This document shows, in pieces, positions 23,865-29,608 of a stretch of 31,347 nucleotides of DNA. The DNA is from Burkholderiales bacterium UBA1834. GTDB lineage: Bacteria > Pseudomonadota > Gammaproteobacteria > Burkholderiales > Burkholderiaceae_C. Under the pieces are notes generated by a model that searched no databases, had not been told where the DNA came from, and was given only the letters and a program-made list of their open reading frames with translations. The stretch is taken from assembly GCA_002339015.1 (NCBI GenBank), contig DDJC01000080.1, positions 5,434-36,780 on the forward strand, in the 5' to 3' direction. A program made the position numbers and the translations under genes. Numbering within the stretch: the first letter of the stretch is position 1; every line of letters begins with the position of its first letter.

Positions 23865-23881
23865 ACCCCCTCAAGCGGGGT
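23859..23881 (+). terminator. Overlapping stem-loops at the rraA-like gene end
   Basis: GCTTGA (23859-23864, including the TGA stop) pairs with TCAAGC (23871-23876) around ACCCCC. Alternatively ACCCC (23865-23869) pairs with GGGGT (23877-23881). The two foldings exclude each other. No T-run follows. Likely a transcript-end structure. Confidence 0.4.
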
Positions 23882-23915
23882 GTGTCGTGATTCGTCAAAT
23901 ATAGAAGGATCGCCG

Positions 23916-23921
23916 TACAGT
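23916..23921 (+). promoter_or_regulatory. -10-like box of the alpha-oxoamine synthase gene
   Basis: TACAGT ends 8 bases before the ATG at 23930. There is no Shine-Dalgarno in the gap; the nearest AAGGA is more than 20 bases from the ATG. A second AT-rich box, TATAGA (23900-23905), would give a leader of about 18 bases. Confidence 0.35.
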
Positions 23922-23929
23922 GCCGGTCC

Positions 23930-25306
23930 ATGGACCGCACAACAATTGCCCTTCAGGGAACACTGGCAGGATTCCTGGCCGACATGGCCAAGGCTCAAGC
24001 CTCAGGGGATACCGCCGCATCACCCGCCGTCGCCCGCCCCGCGTCACTGCTGGGGCGGCTGAGCCCTTTGCCCTACGGCTGGGACATGCTGGACGATTTC
24101 AGCATCGACACCTTTGCCAAGCAGATCGTGGGGCCTGTGCTCACGCACGCGCAGGCGCATGACCGCAAGGGCCGGCCGCTGGGCGATGGCATCAACTTCG
24201 CCAGCCAGGACTACCTGTCACTGGCCTGTCACCCGCAGATCCAGACGGCGGCGGTGGAGGCCATTGCCCGCTACGGCGTGCACTCGGCCGGCAGCCCGGC
24301 CCTGATGGGCAACACCACCCTGTCGGTGGCGCTGGAGCAGCGGCTGGCCAGCTTCCTGGGCATGCGCTCATGCGCGCTGTTCCCGACCGGCTGGGGTGCG
24401 GGCTACGGCGCCATCCGCACCCTGGTGCGCCCGGGTGATCATGTGGTGATCGACCATCTGGCGCACGCCAGCCTGTGGGAGGGCGCCCGAGGGGCAACCA
24501 AGCACGTCCACAGCTTTGCCCACCTGTCCGTGACGGAGCTCGAAGCCCACCTGGTGCGTATCCGCCAGGAGGACCCCTCCGCCGGCATCCTGGTCGTGAC
24601 TGAGTCGCTGTTCTCGATGGATGCCGATTCACCCGATCTGCAGGCCCATCAGGAACTGGCGCACCGCCATCAGGCCACCTTGATGGTCGACGTAGCCCAT
24701 GACCTGGGAAGCATGGGCCCCCACGGGCTGGGCGCCCTGGAAACCCAGGGCATGCTGGGCAAGGTCGATGTGGTGATGGGCAGTTTTTCCAAGACCTTCG
24801 CGGCCAATGGCGGCTTCGTGGCCTGCAACGAGCCTGGCCTGAAGCTGGCCATCCGTTTCGGCTGCGGGCCGCACACCTTCACCAACGCGATGTCGCCCGT
24901 GCAGGCGGCGGTGGTGCTCAAGGCGTTGGAGATCGTGCAATCGCCCGAAGGGCAGGTGCGGCGCCAGAACCTGCTGAACAACGCGCTGCACCTGCGGCAA
25001 CTGCTGCAGGGCACAGGGCATGCCGTGCTGGGGCTGCCCTCGGCGGTGGTGCCGCTGGTGGTGGGTGGCATTGGCCGCTCGCGCCTGCTCACGCGCTTCA
25101 TGCTGGCCGGCGGCATGCTGGTCAACCTGGTCGAGCACCCTGCGGTGCCGCGTGATGCCAGCCGTCTGCGGCTGCAAATCATGGCCGACCACACCATCGA
25201 GCAGATCGATCAGTTCGCAGCCGTGCTGGCGGAGGCCAGCCGTCTGGCCACCGAGGAACTGGCGCGCATCAACCTGACGCGTCCCGAGACCGAGCAGTTG
25301 CGCTAA
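23930..25306 (+). CDS. Alpha-oxoamine synthase family PLP enzyme (BioF/KBL/SPT-like)
   Basis: A PLP enzyme expected to join an amino acid to an acyl thioester with loss of CO2. The family includes AONS (BioF), KBL, ALAS and serine palmitoyltransferase. The 458-residue protein has an N-terminal extension of about 60 residues over AONS. Conserved parts are NFASQDYLSLACHP (about 89-102), GVHSAGSPALMGN and the PLP-stacking H179 in DHLAHAS. D254 and H257 lie in DVAHDLGSMG, and the Schiff-base K288 in GSFSKTFAANGGF. The usual D-E/D-A-H-S/G becomes DVAHD, and FSKTFAANGG differs from FSKALGG in BioF and KBL. No biotin or threonine genes are near, so biotin synthesis is not supported. Substrates are unknown; a long-chain acyl product such as a sphingoid-type base is one possibility. 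Confidence 0.85.
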   Translation: MDRTTIALQGTLAGFLADMAKAQASGDTAASPAVARPASLLGRLSPLPYGWDMLDDFSIDTFAKQIVGPVLTHAQAHDRKGRPLGDGINFASQDYLSLACHPQIQTAAVEAIARYGVHSAGSPALMGNTTLSVALEQRLASFLGMRSCALFPTGWGAGYGAIRTLVRPGDHVVIDHLAHASLWEGARGATKHVHSFAHLSVTELEAHLVRIRQEDPSAGILVVTESLFSMDADSPDLQAHQELAHRHQATLMVDVAHDLGSMGPHGLGALETQGMLGKVDVVMGSFSKTFAANGGFVACNEPGLKLAIRFGCGPHTFTNAMSPVQAAVVLKALEIVQSPEGQVRRQNLLNNALHLRQLLQGTGHAVLGLPSAVVPLVVGGIGRSRLLTRFMLAGGMLVNLVEHPAVPRDASRLRLQIMADHTIEQIDQFAAVLAEASRLATEELARINLTRPETEQLR

Positions 25307-25310
25307 ATAA

Positions 25311-25340
25311 GGGCCTACGGGCCTACGGGCCTACGGGCCT
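25311..25340. repeat. Tandem 8-bp repeat GGGCCTAC, 3.75 copies
   Basis: Three full copies of GGGCCTAC (25311-25318, 25319-25326, 25327-25334) and a partial fourth (25335-25340) lie between the stop codons of two convergent genes. The array is perfect. It runs into the stem-loop at 25336-25353. Confidence 0.9.
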
Positions 25341-25353
25341 GACGGCTCAGGCC
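25336..25353. terminator. Stem-loop spanning the serB stop codon
   Basis: GGCCTGA (25336-25342) and TCAGGCC (25347-25353) form a perfect 7-bp stem with loop CGGC. The right arm contains the serB stop (TCA at 25347-25349). There is no T-run next to it; on the minus strand TTATTT comes only after the repeat array. Confidence 0.4.
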
Positions 25354-26048
25354 ATCAGTTCGAGCAGGCGGTCCAGGCCGCCCTCGTTGATCGCCACCAT
25401 GGCTTGCTCGCGCACCTTGGGCTTGGCGTGGTAGGCCACGCTCAGGCCGGCGGCGCCCATCATGGGCAGGTCATTGGCGCCATCGCCCACCGCGATGGCC
25501 TGGGATGGCGCGCAACCGATGCGCGCGCACAGGGCCAGCAGATGCTGGCGCTTGGCTTCGCCATCGACGATGTCGCCCAGCACCTGGCCGGTCAGCAGCC
25601 CGCCTTGCACTTCCAGCACGTTGGAGTGTGCCTCGTGCATGCCCAGCCGCTCGCGCACCCGGTCGGCGAAGAAGGTGAAGCCTCCGGACACCAGCAGGGT
25701 CTGAAGGCCGGCAGCCTTGGCGGCGTTGATCAGTTCCGGCGCACCGGGGTTGAGTTTCAGGCGCTGGTCATAGACCTGCTGCAGCGCTTCGGCGGGCACG
25801 CCCTTGAGCAGGGCCACGCGGCGGCGCAGGCTGTCCTTGAAATCGGTGATCTCACCACGCATGGCCGCTTCGGTGATGGCGGCCACCTCGGCCTTCTTGC
25901 CGGCCGCATCGGCGATCTCGTCGATGCACTCGATGCTGATCAGCGTGGAATCCATGTCGAACGCGATGACCCGAAAGGCGCGCAGGCTCAGCGGCGGCGT
26001 GAAGCGCTGGACGACCAGACCGGGGGCGAATTCGATGGGGGCACTCAT
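25347..26048 (-). CDS. serB: Phosphoserine phosphatase SerB
   Basis: A HAD-superfamily phosphatase that makes L-serine from phosphoserine, the last step of the phosphorylated serine pathway. The 233-residue protein has motif I as FDMDSTLI (nucleophile and acid/base Asp, about 30-37). The cap contains IECIDEIAD and ITEAAMRGEITDFKDSLRRRV. Motif II is LLVSGGFTFFADRV, the Lys motif is DGEAKRQHL and motif III is AVGDGANDLPMM. It ends with the expected AYHAKPKVREQA. No N-terminal ACT domain is present, unlike E. coli SerB, so it is the short form. ATG 26048 was chosen over an in-frame TTG 12 bases earlier. It is convergent with the oxoamine synthase gene and divergent from the TfoX-domain gene. Confidence 0.95.
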   Translation of the reverse strand: MSAPIEFAPGLVVQRFTPPLSLRAFRVIAFDMDSTLISIECIDEIADAAGKKAEVAAITEAAMRGEITDFKDSLRRRVALLKGVPAEALQQVYDQRLKLNPGAPELINAAKAAGLQTLLVSGGFTFFADRVRERLGMHEAHSNVLEVQGGLLTGQVLGDIVDGEAKRQHLLALCARIGCAPSQAIAVGDGANDLPMMGAAGLSVAYHAKPKVREQAMVAINEGGLDRLLELMA

Positions 26049-26082
26049 GGCGAAGATCAAAGCACTGCTTGAAGGAGGCTGG

Positions 26083-26088
26083 ATTATC
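26083..26088 (-). promoter_or_regulatory. -10-like box of serB
   Basis: GATAAT on the minus strand lies 34 bases before the serB ATG. The same bases read ATTATC on +, facing the divergent TfoX-domain gene. No good -35 is seen on either strand, so this is tentative. Confidence 0.3.
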
Positions 26089-26117
26089 CTTCACCCCTGA
26101 CAGCAGGATGCCTGATC

Positions 26118-26822
26118 ATGCCCCGTGCGCCCGTCCCTTCCCGCAAGCAGGCCTTCGCCGACCAGGTGGTCGAGCAGATGGCCCTGTTCGCGCCAGTCCA
26201 GGCCAAGCCCATGTTCGGCGGCCATGGCGTGTACCGCGATGGCCTGATGTTCGCGCTGATCGCCGAGGAGCAGCTGTATTTCAAGGCCGACGACCAGACG
26301 CAGGCGGTGTTCGAGCGCGAGGGCCTGATGCCCTTCACCTACGAATCCAGAGGCAAGACCGCCACCCTGCGCTATCACCACGCCCCCGCCGAGGTGTTCG
26401 ATGACCCCGAGCGCATGGCGTGGTGGGCGCACCTGGCCTATGACTGTGCGGTGCGCAACCGGCCCGCGGCGCGCAAGGCCGCCAAGCTGAGGGACAAGCC
26501 GGCACCCAAGGAAGCTGCTGCAGGCAGCCCGGGGCGCGGTGTCAGCAGCCTGCAGGCGCTGCCCAACCTGGGGCCAGCGTTCGCGGCGATGCTGGTGCAG
26601 GCCGGCCTCCGCTCCGAGAACGCATTGCGCAAGGCGGGGCCTGTCACGGCCTTCGTGCGGGTGAGGGCGGTCTTCCCGGAAGCTTCCTTGCAGTTGCTGT
26701 GGGCCTTGGAGGGGGCCTTGAGCGGCCGGGCATCCCAGGATGTCAGCGAATCTGACCGTACCAGCCTGCTGATGGCCCTGGAGGATGTCACCCGTCACCA
26801 GCCCGGCAGGCCTGATCGCTGA
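26118..26822 (+). CDS. TfoX-domain protein (TfoX_N plus TfoX_C)
   Basis: A 234-residue protein with both TfoX/Sxy domains. The N-terminal domain (about 10-105) shows AKPMFGGHGVYRDGLMFALI, LYFKAD and PFTYESRGKTATLRYHHAPAEVFDD, the standard TfoX_N pattern. A basic linker (about 118-142) leads to a TfoX_C helix-hairpin domain (about 143-215) with LQALPNLGPAFAAMLVQAGLRSENALRKAGPVTAFVRV. In Haemophilus and Vibrio, Sxy/TfoX works with CRP to turn on competence genes; many environmental homologues have no proven role. The C-terminal tail of about 25 residues is polar. ATG 26118 has an AGGA about 9 bases upstream. The stop is one base before the ATG of the hydroxylase gene, suggesting a two-gene transcript. 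No other competence gene except the ComFB-family one is in the window. Confidence 0.88.
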   Translation: MPRAPVPSRKQAFADQVVEQMALFAPVQAKPMFGGHGVYRDGLMFALIAEEQLYFKADDQTQAVFEREGLMPFTYESRGKTATLRYHHAPAEVFDDPERMAWWAHLAYDCAVRNRPAARKAAKLRDKPAPKEAAAGSPGRGVSSLQALPNLGPAFAAMLVQAGLRSENALRKAGPVTAFVRVRAVFPEASLQLLWALEGALSGRASQDVSESDRTSLLMALEDVTRHQPGRPDR

Positions 26823-26823
26823 C

Positions 26824-27666
26824 ATGGGCGAGGTCTTGCTGACGCCCTGGGTGCAGGCCGTGATCGATCACCAGCTGTTCCTGGTGGTGGGGCTGATCGC
26901 GCTGGAGCTGGCATGGTCTGTCTGGCGCAGGCGCCCGACCCACACGGTGCGCATCACCTTGTCCAGTGTGTCGCTGGCGCTGCTGCATTTCGGTGCGTAT
27001 GTGATCACGACCTTGCTGGTGGTGCTGCCGGTGCTGCAGGGCGCGCGCGATGCCTTCGGGGTGTTCGATCTGCCTGCCGATGGCGTCTTGACCTGGGGGC
27101 TGTGCCTGCTGGGCACGGATCTGTGTGCCTACTGCCTGCACCGCTCGCAGCACCATGTGCGCTGGTTCTGGGTAGGCCACAGCGTGCACCACACGGCACC
27201 CGAGTTCAACCTCACGGTAGGCCCGCGCCTGGGCCTGCTGGACACGCTGGACCGCATCCCGTTCTTCCTGCCGCTGGCACTGCTGGGGTTCCACGCCGAG
27301 ATGATCGTGCTGTGCTATGCCCTGATCGAGCTGTGGTCCTTCTGGACGCACACATCCTGGATCCCGCGGCTGCGTTGGTTGCCCTGGTTCGAATGGGTGT
27401 TCAACACGCCGGCCAATCACCGCCTGCACCATGGCCGCAATGCCGTCTACCTGGACCGCAACTTCGGCGAGTTCACGATGCTGTGGGACCACCTGTTCGG
27501 CACCTATGTGCGCCAGACGGAGCCGGTGGACTATGGCGCCACGCTCATGCCGCCCCGCCAGGATCCTTGGACGGCCAATGCGTTCGAATTGCGCCGTCTG
27601 TGGGCAGACATGCGCGCGGCGCCGAACTGGCGTGTGGCGCTGGCTGTCCCCTGGCGTGGCGTTTGA
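26824..27666 (+). CDS. Fatty acid hydroxylase / sterol desaturase superfamily protein
   Basis: An integral-membrane di-iron oxygenase of Pfam PF04116, whose members hydroxylate or desaturate lipids. The 280-residue protein has an N-terminal pair of helices. The His motifs that bind the two irons are HRSQHH (about 104-109), HSVHH (about 119-123) and NHRLHHG (about 198-204). Between them are hydrophobic hairpins and WSFWTHTSW, with an extra His. DRNFGEFTMLWDHLFGTY is the usual end motif. ATG 26824 lies one base after the TfoX-domain stop; an in-frame ATG at 26785 would give a 38-base overlap and 13 more residues. No electron donor is next to it. The lipid substrate is unknown; bacteria of this group rarely make sterols, so a fatty-acyl or hopanoid substrate is more likely. 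Confidence 0.88.
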   Translation: MGEVLLTPWVQAVIDHQLFLVVGLIALELAWSVWRRRPTHTVRITLSSVSLALLHFGAYVITTLLVVLPVLQGARDAFGVFDLPADGVLTWGLCLLGTDLCAYCLHRSQHHVRWFWVGHSVHHTAPEFNLTVGPRLGLLDTLDRIPFFLPLALLGFHAEMIVLCYALIELWSFWTHTSWIPRLRWLPWFEWVFNTPANHRLHHGRNAVYLDRNFGEFTMLWDHLFGTYVRQTEPVDYGATLMPPRQDPWTANAFELRRLWADMRAAPNWRVALAVPWRGV

Positions 27667-27802
27667 CTGCAAGGCCCCCTGGCGGTCCGCATCGGGTCCC
27701 CAAACCGGCATTTGGCGCCTAAAATGGAGGGTTCCGATGTCACTTTTACGCTGGGCCTGCGATCGCCTCTGCAGGCCTTGTGCGTATCTTCTTGCGGCGA
27801 CT

Positions 27803-27832
27803 TTTGCAGCGTAACTGTTTGCAGCGTAACTG
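27803..27832. repeat. Perfect tandem 15-bp repeat
   Basis: TTTGCAGCGTAACTG occurs twice head to tail (27803-27817 and 27818-27832) directly upstream of the flavoprotein gene. The second copy contains the TTGCAG that would serve as -35. It may be a recent slippage duplication or a pair of regulator sites. Confidence 0.9.
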
Positions 27833-27848
27833 CGCTTCAGCATATAGC
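27819..27848 (+). promoter_or_regulatory. Possible promoter of the COG2509 flavoprotein gene
   Basis: TTGCAG (27819-27824) and TATAGC (27843-27848) are 18 bases apart. The -10 ends 9 bases before the ATG at 27858 with no Shine-Dalgarno between, which would place the transcript start close to the ATG. Confidence 0.4.
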
Positions 27849-27857
27849 GTACAGGCC

Positions 27858-29546
27858 ATGTTGAGAATCACTGAACTGCGGTTGCCGCTGGACCACGCGC
27901 AAGATGCCTTGAGGCCCGTCATCGTGGCCCGTCTGGGCCTCAAGGCGGACGCGGACCTCAAGGACTTCACGGTGTTCAAGCGCAGCTACGACGCGCGCAA
28001 GAAATCGGCCATCGTCCTGATCTACACGGTGGATTGCGAACTGGCCGATGAGGCCACCCAGGCCCGTCTGCTGGACACTTTCAAGAGCGATCCGCACATC
28101 CGTCCCACGCCAGACACCAGCTACCACTTCATCGGCCATGCACCGGCCGGCGGCAGTACGGCCTCGACACCCCGCCCGGTGATCGTCGGCTTCGGGCCTT
28201 GTGGCTTGTTCGTCGCGTTGATCCTGGCGCAGATGGGCCTGCGTCCGATTGTGCTGGAGCGCGGCAAGGAAGTGCGCCAGCGCACCAAGGACACCTGGGG
28301 CCTGTGGCGTCAGAGCGAGCTCAACCCCGAATCGAACGTGCAGTTCGGCGAGGGCGGGGCGGGCACCTTCTCCGACGGCAAGCTCTGGAGCCAGATCAGC
28401 GATCCGCGCCACCTCACGCGCAAGGTGCTCACCGAGTTCGTCAAGGCCGGTGCGCCTGAAGAGATCCTCTACGTCAGCAAGCCGCACATCGGCACCTTCC
28501 GCCTGGTCAGCATGATCGAGAAGATGCGCGCAGAGATCGAATCGCTGGGCGGCGAGATCCGCTTCCAGCAGCGCGTGACCGGCCTGCAGATCGAGAACGG
28601 CCATGTGCGCGGCGTGACCCTGGCCAGCGGCGAGCAGATTCGCGCAGACCACGTCGTGCTCGCGCTGGGCCACAGCGCGCGCGACACCTTCCAGATGCTG
28701 CACGAACAAGGTGTCCACATGGAAGCCAAGCCCTTCTCGATTGGCTACCGCATCGAGCACCCGCAAGGCGTGATCGACCGCGCGCGCTTCGGTCCCAACG
28801 CGGGCAACGAGATCCTGGGCGCGGCCGACTACAAGCTGGTGCACCACGCCCGCAATGGCCGCTCGGTCTACAGCTTCTGCATGTGCCCGGGTGGCACGGT
28901 GGTGGCCGCCACGTCCGAGCCTGATCGCGTGGTCACCAACGGCATGAGCCAGTATTCGCGCAACGAGCGCAACGCCAACGCCGGCATCGTGGTGGGCATC
29001 TCGCCGCAGGATTACCGGCAGGATGGCCTGAGCGAGGGGCCCGTGAACCCGCTGGACGGCATGGCCTTTCAGCGCATTTGGGAATCGCGTGCCTACGAGC
29101 TGGGCGGCGGTGGCTACATCGCACCGGGCCAGCTCGTGGGCGATTTCATCAAAGGTCAGCGCAGCACCGCTCTGGGCGATGTGATGCCGTCCTACAAGCC
29201 GGGTGTGCTGATGACGGACCTGGCCCAGAAAAAGCGCGGTAGCCTGCCCGACTACGCTTTGGCCGCGATCCGCGAGGCGCTGCCCGCGTTCGAGAAGCAG
29301 ATCAAGGGTTTCTCGATGGCCGATGCCGTGCTGACGGGTGTCGAGACACGCACCTCGTCGCCGTTGCGCATCACGCGCGGCCGTGACTATCAGAGTCTCA
29401 ACGTCAAGGGCCTTTACCCGGCGGGTGAGGGGGCGGGTTATGCCGGCGGCATCATGTCGGCCGGGGTCGATGGCATTGAGGTGGCGGAAGCGGTGGGTGC
29501 CTCGATCCTGGGCGTCAAGGCGCCTGGTATCAAAGACCAGGCCTGA
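27858..29546 (+). CDS. NAD(P)/FAD-dependent oxidoreductase, COG2509 type
   Basis: A 562-residue flavoprotein of the uncharacterised FAD-dependent dehydrogenase group COG2509. Residues 1-95 form a small N-terminal domain (MLRITELRLPLDH, FKRSYDARKK, IYTVDCEL) seen throughout the group. The FAD-binding motif VIVGFGPCGLFVALILAQMG follows (about 108-127), with GPCG/GPAG typical here. VQFGEGGAGTFSDGKLWSQI and KPHIGTFRLVSMIEKMR are diagnostic of the family. SFCMCPGG carries two Cys, and the C-terminal FAD motif is LYPAGEGAGYAGGIMSAGVDGIEVAEAV. ATG 27858 was chosen since the 26 codons before it come from the tandem repeat and promoter. The reaction is unknown; it stands alone and is convergent with mfd. 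Confidence 0.88.
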   Translation: MLRITELRLPLDHAQDALRPVIVARLGLKADADLKDFTVFKRSYDARKKSAIVLIYTVDCELADEATQARLLDTFKSDPHIRPTPDTSYHFIGHAPAGGSTASTPRPVIVGFGPCGLFVALILAQMGLRPIVLERGKEVRQRTKDTWGLWRQSELNPESNVQFGEGGAGTFSDGKLWSQISDPRHLTRKVLTEFVKAGAPEEILYVSKPHIGTFRLVSMIEKMRAEIESLGGEIRFQQRVTGLQIENGHVRGVTLASGEQIRADHVVLALGHSARDTFQMLHEQGVHMEAKPFSIGYRIEHPQGVIDRARFGPNAGNEILGAADYKLVHHARNGRSVYSFCMCPGGTVVAATSEPDRVVTNGMSQYSRNERNANAGIVVGISPQDYRQDGLSEGPVNPLDGMAFQRIWESRAYELGGGGYIAPGQLVGDFIKGQRSTALGDVMPSYKPGVLMTDLAQKKRGSLPDYALAAIREALPAFEKQIKGFSMADAVLTGVETRTSSPLRITRGRDYQSLNVKGLYPAGEGAGYAGGIMSAGVDGIEVAEAVGASILGVKAPGIKDQA

Positions 29547-29548
29547 TC

Positions 29549-29598
29549 GCGAGCCGGGGTGTTGCTCCGGCCGCATGCCAGGCCTGGCCGGCCTTGAA
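29549..29598. terminator. Stem-loops between convergent flavoprotein gene and mfd
   Basis: The 62-base gap contains two small hairpins. One has arms GCCGG and CCGGC around a loop with GTGTTGC; the other has arms AGGCC and GGCCT around TGGCC. Neither is followed by a T-run. They probably form the transcript ends of both genes. Confidence 0.3.
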
Positions 29599-29608
29599 AT
29601 GCCGAGGG

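Larger units (their letters stand above)
27667..27857. other. Intergenic region upstream of the COG2509 flavoprotein gene
   Basis: These 191 bases are richer in A and T than the surroundings. They contain a TAAAAT hexamer (27720-27725), a tandem 15-bp repeat (27803-27832) and a -35/-10-like pair (27819-27848). A 46-codon frame (27724-27864) runs through it and overlaps the next start codon; I do not call it a gene. This looks like the regulatory region of the flavoprotein gene. Confidence 0.5.

Noticed and set aside
23930..25306. Naming the oxoamine synthase bioF or kbl
   Set aside because: Active-site surroundings differ from both and no partner genes are near; only the family can be supported.
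26072..26078. Perfect AAGGAGG on +
   Set aside because: No start codon lies at a suitable distance; the next real start is 40 bases away with its own AGGA.
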